Positions 28,203 through 37,306 of a stretch of DNA of 64,000 bases are shown here, piece by piece. Under the pieces are notes generated by a model, which was not told the DNA's origin, ran no database searches, and saw only the letters and a list, made by a program, of their open reading frames with translations. Location of the stretch: NCBI GenBank assembly GCA_016208105.1, contig JACQYS010000020.1, positions 124,001-188,000 of the forward strand. The letters are read 5' to 3'. The stretch comes from Desulfovibrio sp. (GTDB taxonomy: Bacteria; Desulfobacterota; Desulfovibrionia; Desulfovibrionales; Desulfovibrionaceae). The position numbers and the translations under genes are program-made. Position 1 is the first letter of the stretch; each line of letters starts with the position of its first letter.

Positions 28203-28794
28203 GGTCACATCCAGTTGAAAAGGGATGCACATTGCCCCTTTCCATCAGGTTTGTGAAGTCTAGAAATGGCCTTCCGATGCAGGCTCCGTCCTGGTCTGCC
28301 CGCCAGGTTCCAGGGGGTTGAGGCCCCAAGGGACTCAAGGGCCCACCACAGTCACATTCCAGATCTCCAAGAACCGACCTTTCGTGAGGGTTCTCCAGGT
28401 GCGAACGACGTGGCGACAGTCATCGCCGGGTTGCCGTCCAGCCTTACCGGTACTCGGTCCCCGGGAAAGGATACTCAGGTGGTAGGTATTGTACTGACAT
28501 CAGCCAACGGAGCAGACATAGGAAAAAAATGCATAAAATTGAAATCAGGGGTTGCATTACTTTGCACAGTAGCGCAAAAGAGGTGAACCCTACCGATAAA
28601 AGTGACGTGGACGGATCATTATCCGGCCATGATATCTGCCTCGCTGATGATACGGGCTGTACCCGTGATGCAAGCCCTCGTGCGTTTGCTGTCGCGGAGC
28701 TTACAGACATTCACATATCTCGATGCTCTTTTGTTGCCTCCTTATTCCGGAGGTGTTCTCTGACGTATCTGAGCTACTACAAGGAGTGATCTTC
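28203..28794. other. Intergenic region upstream of the nuo operon
   Basis: 592 bp without a supportable gene; short open frames in it lack a ribosome site and any family resemblance. It should carry the nuo promoter(s) and the rarD promoter. The one clear signal is a dyad at 28552-28577, annotated separately, next to an AT-rich stretch at 28521-28545. Confidence 0.6.
28552..28577. promoter_or_regulatory. Operator-like dyad upstream of nuoA
   Basis: Pattern TTGC-N2-TACT-N6-AGTA-N2-GCAA, with 10 of 13 positions paired about one centre. It lies 218 bp before nuoA beside an AT-rich stretch. It could be a transcription-factor site or the start of a leader hairpin. No known motif was recognised. 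Confidence 0.4.
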
Positions 28795-29205
28795 GTGGCA
28801 GACTACGCAACGATCGATTTGCTTTATGTGGCTGCGTTCTTTCTCGGCGGATTAAGCTTCGCGATTGGTCCCTTTGTCATAGTATACTTTCTCTCCCCAC
28901 GCTCGACCAGGAACACTAAAAAGAAGACAACGCAGTTGATCGAGTGCGGCATCGACCCTATCGGGGACGCCTGGATCAAGTTCGGTGTAGTTTACTATCT
29001 TTACGCATTGATGTTTGTCGCCTTTGCTGTGGACATACTGTTTCTGTTCCCGGCGGCAATTGTCTACAACAAACCAGGTATTGTTAATGACCTGCAGGCC
29101 TTCATTGAAATTCTGATGTTTGTCGGCATCCTCTCTCTTATTATACTCTATGCCTGGAAAAAGGGAGTGTTCAAGTGGGAACGCAAGATTTACAACCATC
29201 AGTAG
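28795..29205 (+). CDS. nuoA: Complex I subunit NuoA
   Basis: 136 residues from a GTG with AAGGAG eight bases upstream. Three membrane helices and the family block [22 protein letters not shown] followed by [18 protein letters not shown] (in part). The ECG cysteine in the first loop is conserved in NuoA. It is a membrane-arm subunit near the quinone site. First gene of a run of thirteen; it overlaps nuoB by 31 bases. Confidence 0.95.
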   Translation: MADYATIDLLYVAAFFLGGLSFAIGPFVIVYFLSPRSTRNTKKKTTQLIECGIDPIGDAWIKFGVVYYLYALMFVAFAVDILFLFPAAIVYNKPGIVNDLQAFIEILMFVGILSLIILYAWKKGVFKWERKIYNHQ

Positions 29206-29672
29206 TCCAATTTGCCCAGCTCGACAAACTGCTGGCTCTTTGCCGGGCGAACTCCCTATGGCCCATGACTTTCGGCCTGGCGTGCTGCGCCATTGAGATG
29301 ATGGCCACAGGCGCGTCGCGGTTCGATCTTGCCAGATTCGGCGCCGAAGTGTTCAGGCCCTCTCCACGCCAGAGCGATGTGATGATCGTCAGCGGAACCA
29401 TCAACAAGAAAATGGCTCCCGCCGTCGAGACTCTCTACGACCAGATGCCTGAACCGAAATGGGTTATAGCGATGGGCAACTGCGCCATCTCCGGGGGGCC
29501 TTTCGTCTTTGAAGGCCAATACGGAATAGTCGAGGGAGCACATAAACTCTTTCCTGTAGATGTAATAATTCCAGGCTGCCCGCCCAGGCCGGAAGCACTT
29601 ATAGAAGGAATACTGACCCTTGAGGAAAAACTGACCGGCTCCCGCAGGTGGCCTAGAGTGGAGGCAGGTTGA
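29175..29672 (+). CDS. nuoB: Complex I subunit NuoB (N2 cluster protein)
   Basis: 165 residues, GTG start with GGGAG seven bases upstream, inside the end of nuoA. The four cysteine ligands of the terminal [4Fe-4S] cluster N2 are seen: tandem C37-C38 in [11 protein letters not shown], one in MGNCAISGG and one in [10 protein letters not shown]. It hands electrons to quinone at the interface with NuoD. Confidence 0.96.
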   Translation: MGTQDLQPSVVQFAQLDKLLALCRANSLWPMTFGLACCAIEMMATGASRFDLARFGAEVFRPSPRQSDVMIVSGTINKKMAPAVETLYDQMPEPKWVIAMGNCAISGGPFVFEGQYGIVEGAHKLFPVDVIIPGCPPRPEALIEGILTLEEKLTGSRRWPRVEAG

Positions 29673-29674
29673 TC

Positions 29675-30316
29675 ATGAAGCTTTCCTCGATAAAACAACA
29701 TCTGGAAGCCGTACCCGGCGCAAAAGTACAAGAAACAGAATACTCCAAAAAAGGGTACTTGCTGGACGTCGCGGTATCCCCCGAGCACCTCGTGGAGGCC
29801 GTGACCATAGTCGACAGGGAAGGATTCTTCATCGAGACCATCACCGGCGTTGACTGGCTCGGGGAAAAGGAAGCCGCCGTCAAGGAAGCGGCTGCCAAGG
29901 CGGCTGCGATTGCGGAAGCCAAGGCCAAGGCCGCTGCGGCCAAAGCCGCCAAGGCGGCGGAAGAGGCCGCGGCTGCCGGAGAAGAAGTTCCGCCCCCGGC
30001 TCCAGTGGAGGCAGCGCCCGAGGCCGCACCGGAGCCCGCCCCTGCCGCCCCGGCGAGCGTGCAGATCGACGACCTGGAAGCCGTGTACGACTTCAACCGT
30101 TACGATGAATTCTGCCGGGTGGTGATCAGGGTGCGCACTCCTCGCAACAATCCCGTGATACCAACCATTTCCCACATATACCAAGCCGCGCATTGGCACG
30201 AAAGGGAAACCCACGATTTCTTCGGCATCAAGTTTGCCGGGCATCCGTATCTTGTGCCGCTGCTCTTGCCTGAAGACGCCGACTTCCATCCTCTTCTGAA
30301 GGATTTCAACTCATGA
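29675..30316 (+). CDS. nuoC: Complex I subunit NuoC with Ala/Lys- and Pro-rich insertion
   Basis: 213 residues from the ATG at 29675 (GGAGG ten bases upstream; a TTG at 29669 overlapping nuoB is the alternative). Residues 1-62 match the N-terminal part of NuoC (ETITGVDWLG) and residues 132-213 the C-terminal part (HWHERETHDFFGIKFAGHP). Between them is a low-complexity insert of about 65 residues: first an Ala/Lys/Glu stretch likely to be one long helix, then a Pro/Ala stretch. The normal family is continuous here. The subunit belongs to the peripheral arm. Confidence 0.93.
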   Translation: MKLSSIKQHLEAVPGAKVQETEYSKKGYLLDVAVSPEHLVEAVTIVDREGFFIETITGVDWLGEKEAAVKEAAAKAAAIAEAKAKAAAAKAAKAAEEAAAAGEEVPPPAPVEAAPEAAPEPAPAAPASVQIDDLEAVYDFNRYDEFCRVVIRVRTPRNNPVIPTISHIYQAAHWHERETHDFFGIKFAGHPYLVPLLLPEDADFHPLLKDFNS

Positions 30317-31431
30317 GAGCCTACGCCCAAAGCACCTGCAACGAGACGTTCGTTTTGAACCTTGGGCCGCAGCATCCGGCAACGCATGGCGTTCTTCGCG
30401 TCAAGCTGACCATGGACGGCGAGTACATCGTCGAAGCCGAGCCCGTGCTCGGCTACATCCACCGGATGCACGAGAAGATGGGCGAAAACCGGACCTGGCT
30501 CCAGTTCATGCCCAATACCGGGCGGATGGATTACCTGCACGCCCTGGCCTACAACCATGGTTTCGTCTGCCTGGTGGAACGTGCCATGGGCATCGAGGTG
30601 CCGGAGAGGGCCGAGTACATCAGGGTGATCACCTCCGAACTGAACCGGATATCAAGCCATCTCCTCTGGTTCGGGGCCTACATCCTGGATCTGGGCGGCT
30701 TCTCCCCCCTGCTCTACGCCTTCGACGACAGAGAGCAGATACTGGACCTTTTGGAATCGGTGACCGGCTCGCGCCTCACCTACAGCTACTTCCGCTTCGG
30801 GGGCGTTTGCGACGACATCGACGAGAACTTCGTGGCCGGGGCCAGGGCGTTCGTCACCCGCATGCGCGAACGCATGCCCATGTACCACAGCCTGGTCACC
30901 AAGAACATCATACTCATGAAGCGCTTGCAGGAGATCGGACCCATCTCCGCCGAGATGTGCCGCAAGTACGGCGCCACCGGCCCCGTGGCCAGAGGCTCGG
31001 GCATCGACTTCGACGTGCGCAAGCACGAGCCCTATTCGGTGTACCCGAACCTGGATTTCGACATCCCGGTATACACCGAGTGCGACTCCATGGCCCGCTA
31101 CATGGTCCGCATGGACGAGATACTGCAAAGCCTGCGCATCATCGAGCAGGCCCTGGACAAGCTGCCGGAAGGCCCCATCATGCCGCCCAAGGCTCCCAAG
31201 GTGATAAAACCGCCCAAGGGGGACTACTACCAAGCCGTGGAGACGGCGCGCGGCTCCCTGGGGATGCGGGCTGTCAGCGACGGCACCAACACCCCGTACC
31301 GGCTGAAGCTTCGGACCCCCGGTTATTCCAACCTGATCGTGTTCGGCGAGGCCTGCCGGGGGATGCTGCTCCCCGACGCCCTCGCGCTGTTGGGCAGCCT
31401 GGACCTGGTAATTCCCGAGATAGACCGGTGA
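30313..31431 (+). CDS. nuoD: Complex I subunit NuoD (49-kDa type)
   Basis: 372 residues; ATGA overlap with nuoC. LGPQHPATHGVLR carries the conserved histidines of the quinone pocket; RMDYLHALAYNHGF, FGAYILDLGGFSPLLYAF (in part) and the C-terminal LGSLDLVIPEIDR are typical. The hydrogenase-type cysteines are absent, so this is a complex I subunit, not a Ni-Fe hydrogenase large subunit. Confidence 0.95.
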   Translation: MRAYAQSTCNETFVLNLGPQHPATHGVLRVKLTMDGEYIVEAEPVLGYIHRMHEKMGENRTWLQFMPNTGRMDYLHALAYNHGFVCLVERAMGIEVPERAEYIRVITSELNRISSHLLWFGAYILDLGGFSPLLYAFDDREQILDLLESVTGSRLTYSYFRFGGVCDDIDENFVAGARAFVTRMRERMPMYHSLVTKNIILMKRLQEIGPISAEMCRKYGATGPVARGSGIDFDVRKHEPYSVYPNLDFDIPVYTECDSMARYMVRMDEILQSLRIIEQALDKLPEGPIMPPKAPKVIKPPKGDYYQAVETARGSLGMRAVSDGTNTPYRLKLRTPGYSNLIVFGEACRGMLLPDALALLGSLDLVIPEIDR

Positions 31432-31443
31432 GGAGCATTCGCT

Positions 31444-32436
31444 ATGAGCATTCATCCTGAAGTGTTGCGCCTGCTGGCATTCCTGCTCGGGATCATCGGA
31501 TTCGTGGCCATGAACGCCGCGTACCTGGTGTGGCTCGAGCGCAAGGAAGCAGGCCATATCCAGCGGCGCATCGGCCCCAAGGAGGTCGGTCCTTTCGGGC
31601 TCTTGCAGCCCATGGCCGACGGCCTCAAGCTGATGACCAAGCAGCTCATCGTTCCGGAAGGGGCGGACGCCATCCTCTTCAAGCTGGCCCCAATCCTGGT
31701 GATGACTCCGGCCATCATGTCCTTCGTCACCATTCCCTACGGAGAGACCCTGGTCCCCAGGAACTTGGACGTCGGCCTCCTGGCCGTGTTCGCCTTCGCC
31801 TCGGTGAACGTGCTCGGGCTTCTGCTGGGCGCCTGGGGCTCGCGCAACAAATACGCCATCATCTCCGCGGCCCGCGTGGTCTCCCAGAACGTGGCCTACG
31901 AGATCCCCATGCTGGTGGTGGTGGTCACCCTGGTCATGATCACCGGGACGCTCAATCTGCAGGACATCGTCATCCAGCAGGCCGGCGGATTCTGGCACTG
32001 GAACGTGTTCAAGCTCTCGGCCAGCCCGCTCATGCCGGTGGCCTTCATTATCTTCTTCATCTGCATGCTGGCCGAAACCAACCGGGCCCCCTTCGACATG
32101 GCCGAGGCCGAGAGCGAGCTCATCGCCGGGGCCTTCACCGAATACCCCGGCATGGGTTTCGGCGTCTTCTTCATGGGCGAGTATGCCAACATCGTGGTCG
32201 GCACCAGCATCGCCACCATCCTGTTCCTTGGAGGCTGGCAATGCCCCTTCGGGCTGTTCCCCGGGGTGCACTGGTTCATGATCAAGATGTACTTCCTCAT
32301 CTTCACCGTCATCTGGATCAGGTGGACTTACCCGAGAACCACTTTCTACGGGCTTCTGAACCTTTCCTGGAAGATTTTGATCCCGATCTCCTTCTTCAAC
32401 CTGATTCTCACCAGCGCCATGTTGAAGGTTTTCTAA
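31444..32436 (+). CDS. nuoH: Complex I subunit NuoH
   Basis: 330 residues, eight membrane helices. The block LVWLERKEAGHIQRRIGPKEVG (in part) and EVSQ-type cytosolic loop AETNRAPFDMAEAESELIAG (20 residues) contain the acidic residues that line the quinone-proton coupling channel. It anchors the peripheral arm to the membrane. Confidence 0.96.
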   Translation: MSIHPEVLRLLAFLLGIIGFVAMNAAYLVWLERKEAGHIQRRIGPKEVGPFGLLQPMADGLKLMTKQLIVPEGADAILFKLAPILVMTPAIMSFVTIPYGETLVPRNLDVGLLAVFAFASVNVLGLLLGAWGSRNKYAIISAARVVSQNVAYEIPMLVVVVTLVMITGTLNLQDIVIQQAGGFWHWNVFKLSASPLMPVAFIIFFICMLAETNRAPFDMAEAESELIAGAFTEYPGMGFGVFFMGEYANIVVGTSIATILFLGGWQCPFGLFPGVHWFMIKMYFLIFTVIWIRWTYPRTTFYGLLNLSWKILIPISFFNLILTSAMLKVF

Positions 32437-32437
32437 C

Positions 32438-32881
32438 ATGATCAAGTACACCCAAGAGATCGTCAGCGGGACATGGAGCCTGATCGTCGGCCTGGCCATA
32501 ACGATCAAGTACTTCTTCATGCCAGTGGTCACATTGCAGTATCCGCATGAGACCCTGCCCATGACCCCGCGCTATCGCGGCCACATCGACCTGGTGTTCG
32601 ACGAGAAGCTCGGCGGCACCAAATGCATCGTGTGCGGCAGCTGCCAGAAGGCTTGCCCGTCGAACTGCATCACCGTGGCCGGAGAAAGGCCGGAAGGCGC
32701 CAAGCTCAAGGTGCTGACCCAGTTCACCCTGGACTTCACGAAATGCAGCCTGTGCGGCCTGTGCGTGGAGAGCTGCGCTCCGGGAGCCATCGACTTTTCC
32801 AAGGAGTACAACTTGGCGGGCTACAAGAATGAGGAATTCATTTTTGACCTCCTGAAACGGCTGGAGGCGAAGAAATCATGA
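32438..32881 (+). CDS. nuoI: Complex I subunit NuoI (two 4Fe-4S clusters)
   Basis: 147 residues. Two classical ferredoxin motifs, CIVCGSCQKACP and CSLCGLCVESCAPGA, bind clusters N6a and N6b. In the absence of NuoEFG in this operon, NuoI is the likely electron entry point, as in ferredoxin-linked complex I forms. It starts 1 base after nuoH and overlaps nuoJ by four bases. Confidence 0.95.
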   Translation: MIKYTQEIVSGTWSLIVGLAITIKYFFMPVVTLQYPHETLPMTPRYRGHIDLVFDEKLGGTKCIVCGSCQKACPSNCITVAGERPEGAKLKVLTQFTLDFTKCSLCGLCVESCAPGAIDFSKEYNLAGYKNEEFIFDLLKRLEAKKS

Positions 32882-33408
32882 CTCCTTCCCTGATCTCGGC
32901 CGAGAGCCTTTCCGGCCTGTTGTTCCTGGGCTTTATAGGGATCACGCTCTTCGGCGCCCTGGTGGCCACCGGCGCCAAGCGGCTCATCCGAAGCGTCGCG
33001 GGCCTTGCCCTGTGCTTTCTCGGAGTGGCCGGACTCTACTACTACCTGGCCAGCCCCTTTTTGGCCTTGATGCAGCTCCTTATCTACGTGGGCGCGGTGT
33101 GCGTGACCATCATCTTCGCCGTAATGCTCGCTGAGACTTCCGAGAACAAACGGGTGGTAAGGCGAAACCCCTCGGCCATGGCCTTGGCGATCATCGCAAG
33201 CGCCGGGCTCGTGTGGGCGCTCGTCACCCTGGCCTTCAAGACGGAGTGGAAGTCCTTCCAGGCTCCGGATGCAAGCGGCAGCATTGAGAAGATCGGCCAG
33301 TCGCTGCTTACCACGTACAATTTCAGCTTCGAACTCATCTCCGTGGTGCTTCTGGTGGCCATTGTCGGGTCGCTGGTGCTGGCCCGGTCCGGAAGGAGCA
33401 AGACATGA
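32878..33408 (+). CDS. nuoJ: Complex I subunit NuoJ
   Basis: 176 residues, five membrane helices, with the family segments GLALCFLGVAGLYYYLASPF (20 residues) and LLIYVGAVCVTIIFAVML. It carries the hinge-type helix implicated in coupling. ATGA overlaps on both sides. Confidence 0.93.
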   Translation: MTPSLISAESLSGLLFLGFIGITLFGALVATGAKRLIRSVAGLALCFLGVAGLYYYLASPFLALMQLLIYVGAVCVTIIFAVMLAETSENKRVVRRNPSAMALAIIASAGLVWALVTLAFKTEWKSFQAPDASGSIEKIGQSLLTTYNFSFELISVVLLVAIVGSLVLARSGRSKT

Positions 33409-33731
33409 ACATACTCCTTATAAGCAACTGCCTCACCACCTACCTGGTGATAGGCGCGCTTCTTTTCGGCATCGGCGTTTACGGCATGGTGCAGCGCCAG
33501 ACCTTCATCGGCATGCTGATTTCCGCGGAACTCGTATTGAGCGGGGCCTCGGTGAACTTCATGGCCTTCAACCGCTTCCTGGCTCCGGACCCGGTGGTCG
33601 GCCAGGTGTTCACGCTGTTCATCATGGCCATCGCCGCTGCCGAAGCAGCCATTGCCTTGAGCATCATCATCGCAGTCTACCGCAACTATAAATCCATCGA
33701 GACTGACGAGACCGTGGATTTGAACGGCTAG
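33405..33731 (+). CDS. nuoK: Complex I subunit NuoK
   Basis: 108 residues, three helices, MrpC-like. GMLISAELVLSGASVNFMAF contains the conserved intramembrane glutamate, and AAAEAAIALSIIIAVYR the second. It sits between NuoJ and the antiporter-like subunits. Confidence 0.95.
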   Translation: MNILLISNCLTTYLVIGALLFGIGVYGMVQRQTFIGMLISAELVLSGASVNFMAFNRFLAPDPVVGQVFTLFIMAIAAAEAAIALSIIIAVYRNYKSIETDETVDLNG

Positions 33732-33751
33732 AGAGGAAAGGGAGGGTCGTA

Positions 33752-35248
33752 ATGGATGTTATTGTTTCCATAAAGCCGCTGCTTGCCATTCTTGCGGCCC
33801 TGGCAGGCTCCATGTTTGTCTTGATTTCAGGGCGCAATCCCAATGTCCGGGAGTCCTGGTCGTTCGTCGCCGCGGTGGTCATGTTCTGCATCATCGCCTC
33901 GATGGTGCCCACGGTCGCTCCCGCCCCCCTGGGTTTGGGCAAAACGCTGGTGTACCAGCTATTCAAGATCCTGCCCGGGCTGACCGTCACCTTCAGAGTG
34001 GACGCCTTTTCCATGGTGTTCGCCCTGGCCGCCTCCTTCCTCTGGATACTCGCGGTCTTTTATTCCGCAGGCTACATGAGGGGGCTGCACGAGCACGCCC
34101 AGACGCGGTTCAACACCTGCTTCGCCCTGGCCCTGTTCGGCGCCATCGGCGTGGCCTTCTCGGACAACCTCTTCACCCTCTACCTCTTCTACGAGATCGT
34201 CAGCGTCTGCACCTACCCCCTGGTCGCACACCACCAGGACGAGGAGAGCTACGAGGGCGGCAAGAAGTACATCCTGTACCTGACCACCACGGCCAAGGGC
34301 CTTGTCCTGCCGGCCATGATTTTAATCTACGTGCTCACCGGCACGCTCGATTTCGCGCACAACATCCACAGCGGCATCTTTGCTTCCGGCACCAACGGAA
34401 CCTTGATCACCATACTCTACGCCTGCTGCATCCTCGGGTTTGCGAAAAACGGCATCATGCCGTTCCACAACTGGCTGCCAAGCGCCATGGTCGCCCCGAC
34501 CCCGGTCTCGGCACTGCTGCACGCGGTGGCGGTCGTCAAGGTCGGCGTGTTCTGCACCACCCGGGTCATGCTCTACGTGTTCGGCACGGACACCATGCAG
34601 GCCCTGAACCTTGGCATACCGACCGCGTACTTCGTCTCCTTCACCATTCTCACCGCATCGATCATCGCCCTCACCAAGGACAACCTGAAGGCCCGGCTGG
34701 CCTACTCCACAGTGAGCCAGCTGTCCTACATCGTGCTTGGCGTGTCGCTTCTGACCATCGACGGCATACAGGGCGGCATCATCCACATCGCCAACCACGC
34801 CTTCTCAAAGATCACGCTCTTCTTCTGCGCCGGCGCCATCTACGTGGCCACGCACAAGAAGGCCATCTCCGAAATGGGAGGGCTTGGCCGCACCATGCCC
34901 TTCACATTCGCGGCCTTCGCCATCGCCTCGCTCAGCATGATCGGGGCGCCGCCGGTGGCCGGTTTCGTCACCAAGTGGAAACTCCTGGTGGGCGCCATGG
35001 AGATGCCCTCGCACTACATAGGCATTCTCCTTATCCTTCTGGCCAGCACCATGCTGAACGTGGCCTACTTCGCCCCCGTTACCTTCAAGGCCTTCTTCGG
35101 AAAGCCTCCCAAGGGCGAAAAATTCGAGGGCATCAAGGAAGCGCCCCTGACCATGGTGATCCCCATCATGATCGCGGCGCTCATCTCGGTGGCCATCGGC
35201 ATCTTCCCTGACTTCTTCATGACTTTCGTAAAGGCGGTGACAGGATGA
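33752..35248 (+). CDS. Antiporter-like subunit (MrpD/NuoM type), first extra copy
   Basis: 498 residues, about 14 membrane helices, proton-conducting transporter family. The conserved glutamate of helix 5 (LFYEIVSVCTYPLVAHHQ) and the lysine-containing stretch CCILGFAKNGIMPFHNWLPS are present, as is LAYSTVSQLSYIVLG. It is closer in pattern to MrpD and NuoM than to NuoL, because it lacks a long C-terminal extension. It occupies the nuoL position and is followed by a second antiporter-like gene. Expected to translocate protons or sodium in the membrane arm. Confidence 0.88.
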   Translation: MDVIVSIKPLLAILAALAGSMFVLISGRNPNVRESWSFVAAVVMFCIIASMVPTVAPAPLGLGKTLVYQLFKILPGLTVTFRVDAFSMVFALAASFLWILAVFYSAGYMRGLHEHAQTRFNTCFALALFGAIGVAFSDNLFTLYLFYEIVSVCTYPLVAHHQDEESYEGGKKYILYLTTTAKGLVLPAMILIYVLTGTLDFAHNIHSGIFASGTNGTLITILYACCILGFAKNGIMPFHNWLPSAMVAPTPVSALLHAVAVVKVGVFCTTRVMLYVFGTDTMQALNLGIPTAYFVSFTILTASIIALTKDNLKARLAYSTVSQLSYIVLGVSLLTIDGIQGGIIHIANHAFSKITLFFCAGAIYVATHKKAISEMGGLGRTMPFTFAAFAIASLSMIGAPPVAGFVTKWKLLVGAMEMPSHYIGILLILLASTMLNVAYFAPVTFKAFFGKPPKGEKFEGIKEAPLTMVIPIMIAALISVAIGIFPDFFMTFVKAVTG

Positions 35249-35496
35249 TAGCCAAATTCATTACTTTCCTCCGCGACCGTTTGAAGCTGGTCATCCGGTG
35301 CTGCTACGTTGCACTGGCGGCTCTCGTGGCCTGGGACCTGGCCTTCGTGGACAAGTCGCACGCCCACACCTTTGCGGAAAAGATTCCCGGATTCTGGGCC
35401 GCGTTCGGCTTCGTCGCCTGCGTGCTGATCATAATCGTCTCCAAATGGTACGGCCATCTGGGCATCATGACTCGCGAGGACTACTATGATGAATGA
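35245..35496 (+). CDS. Small two-helix membrane protein in the nuo operon
   Basis: 83 residues. Two hydrophobic segments (about residues 17-35 and 46-66) flank a short polar loop with HAHTFAEKIPGF, and the tail ends MTREDYYDE. It overlaps the upstream antiporter gene by four bases (ATGA) and the downstream one by eleven, so it is made in fixed proportion with them. No family name is recognised. It may be an accessory subunit that joins the two extra antiporter modules (inference). Confidence 0.8.
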   Translation: MIAKFITFLRDRLKLVIRCCYVALAALVAWDLAFVDKSHAHTFAEKIPGFWAAFGFVACVLIIIVSKWYGHLGIMTREDYYDE

Positions 35497-37282
35497 GTAC
35501 TGGTTCCACCCGGCACTGATTCTCATCGCCGGAGCCTTCATCCTTCCCTTCATTCCAAGGGCGCTGAAGAAGGCCTACCTGGTCACTGTGCCGGTGCTGG
35601 CGTTCATGGCGGTGCTTCGCATGCAAGGGCACTACGGCACCTACGGCGTGGTGCAGTTCATGGACTGGACCCTGACCTTCGGTCGCGTGGACGCATTAAG
35701 CATGGTGTTCGCCTACATCATGACGCTCATGTGCATCATAGGCTCCATCTACGGCATGCACGTTGAGGAGGATTTCCAGCACATCGCGGCCTGGACCTAC
35801 GTGGCCGGTTCGCTAGGGGTCATCTTCTGCGGAGACTACCTGGTGCTCTTCCTGTTCTGGGAAGTGATGGCCTTCTCCTCGGTCTTTCTGGTCTGGTTCC
35901 GCAGGCGCAAGGAGTCGTTGTGGGTGGGCTACCGCTACCTCATGGTCCACACCGCGGGCGGGCTGTTTTTGCTGGCCGGCTTCGTGCTGCGCTACCATGC
36001 AACAGGCGGTGACCTGTCTTTCGGCCCCATCGGGGTGGATAACCCGAGCCTGTACACCTACCTGATCATGATTGGGTTTATCTTAAACGCCGCGGTGCCG
36101 CCCTTCCACGCATGGCTGCCGGACGCCTACGGCGAAGCGACCGTGAGCGGCGCGGTGTTCATGTGCGCCTTCACCACCAAGACGGCCGTGTACGCCCTGG
36201 CGCGCGGCTTCGCGGGCATGGAGATCCTGGTGCCCTTGGGGGTGTGCATGGCGCTCTACGGCGTTGTCTACGCCGTGCTCGAGAACGACTCCAGGCGACT
36301 GTTGGCCTACCACATCATAAGCCAGGTCGGGTACATGGTGGCCGGCGTCGGCATCGGCACGCAGCTGGCCATCAACGGCGCCTGCGCCCACGCCTTCGCC
36401 CACATCCTCTACAAGGGCCTTCTCTTCATGGGGTGCGGAGCCGTGCTCCACATGACCGGCAAGAGCAAGTTCTCCGAGCTTGGCGGCCTGTACGCCAAGA
36501 TGCCCCGGACGTTTATCTTCACGCTCATAGGCGGGCTCTCGATCTCCGCGTTCCCGCTGTTCAGCGGCTTTGTGAGCAAAGCCATGATCGTGGCCGCAGG
36601 CTTCGAAGAGCACAACTACTGGGCGGCCTTCCTGCTCACCCTGGCCTCGGCCGGAACCTTCCTGCACACTGGCCTCAAGGTCCCCTACTTCATCTGGTTC
36701 GGCAAAAACAACTGCAGCAAGGAAACCATGGCCAGGGCGGCTGATCCGCCGATGAACATGCAGGCCGCCATGATCGCCGCCTCCATCCTGTGCATCTTCA
36801 TAGGCTGCTACACGCCGTACCTGTACGACATGCTGCCCTACCCCGAGGTGGCGGCCGGGTACCACCCCTATACCGCGTACCACATCTCCGAGACCTTGCA
36901 GATTCTCCTCTTCACGGCCTTGGGCTTCTTCCTGCTGATTAAGAAGCTGACTCCGGAACCGTTGATCAGCATCGACATGGACTGGTTCTACCGCATGGGC
37001 GGACGGGCCTTCTACTGGCTGGCCAAGAAGCCCATCCAGGGCGCGGACAACGGCGTGAACGAAGCCTACCGCGTCATCGGCCTGGTTCCTCTCATGAAGA
37101 CAGCGCGCTTCTGGTCCTGGTTCGACTGGCACGGCATTGACGGCGTGGTGGACGGAATCGCCCACGCTGTGCGCGGCGTCGGCACCACCCTGCGCCACAT
37201 GCAGAGCGGCCGGCTCCAGTACAACATCATCTATGCGATGTCCCTCGTTGCCATTGCGCTCGTCGTATACGTTTTCGCCTGA
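35486..37282 (+). CDS. Antiporter-like subunit with long C-terminal extension (NuoL/MrpD type)
   Basis: 598 residues, the length of NuoL. The transporter core has LFLFWEVMAFSSVFLVWF with the helix-5 glutamate, AAVPPFHAWLPDAYGEATVS and LAYHIISQVGYMVAG. After about residue 460 there is an extra hydrophobic helix, a hydrophilic stretch and a terminal helix (VGTTLRHMQSGRLQYNIIY), resembling the NuoL end that brings in the lateral helix. It is the best candidate for the distal NuoL role. Two ATG codons lie in tandem at the start. Confidence 0.88.
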   Translation: MMNEYWFHPALILIAGAFILPFIPRALKKAYLVTVPVLAFMAVLRMQGHYGTYGVVQFMDWTLTFGRVDALSMVFAYIMTLMCIIGSIYGMHVEEDFQHIAAWTYVAGSLGVIFCGDYLVLFLFWEVMAFSSVFLVWFRRRKESLWVGYRYLMVHTAGGLFLLAGFVLRYHATGGDLSFGPIGVDNPSLYTYLIMIGFILNAAVPPFHAWLPDAYGEATVSGAVFMCAFTTKTAVYALARGFAGMEILVPLGVCMALYGVVYAVLENDSRRLLAYHIISQVGYMVAGVGIGTQLAINGACAHAFAHILYKGLLFMGCGAVLHMTGKSKFSELGGLYAKMPRTFIFTLIGGLSISAFPLFSGFVSKAMIVAAGFEEHNYWAAFLLTLASAGTFLHTGLKVPYFIWFGKNNCSKETMARAADPPMNMQAAMIAASILCIFIGCYTPYLYDMLPYPEVAAGYHPYTAYHISETLQILLFTALGFFLLIKKLTPEPLISIDMDWFYRMGGRAFYWLAKKPIQGADNGVNEAYRVIGLVPLMKTARFWSWFDWHGIDGVVDGIAHAVRGVGTTLRHMQSGRLQYNIIYAMSLVAIALVVYVFA

Positions 37283-37306
37283 TCCACAACCGGGAGGAAA
37301 GAGGGA

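Noticed and set aside
28529-28789. 86-codon frame upstream of nuoA
   Set aside because: No ribosome site, no hydrophobic or domain pattern, and it contains the dyad; nuoA itself starts at a GTG with a good AAGGAG.
30313-31431. Ni-Fe hydrogenase large subunit instead of NuoD
   Set aside because: The N- and C-terminal CxxC metal-ligand motifs are absent, and the quinone-pocket histidines of NuoD are present.
30652-32562. Long open antisense frame over nuoD and nuoH
   Set aside because: It mirrors the codon pattern of the real genes in a GC-rich sequence, has no ribosome site and no recognisable domain.
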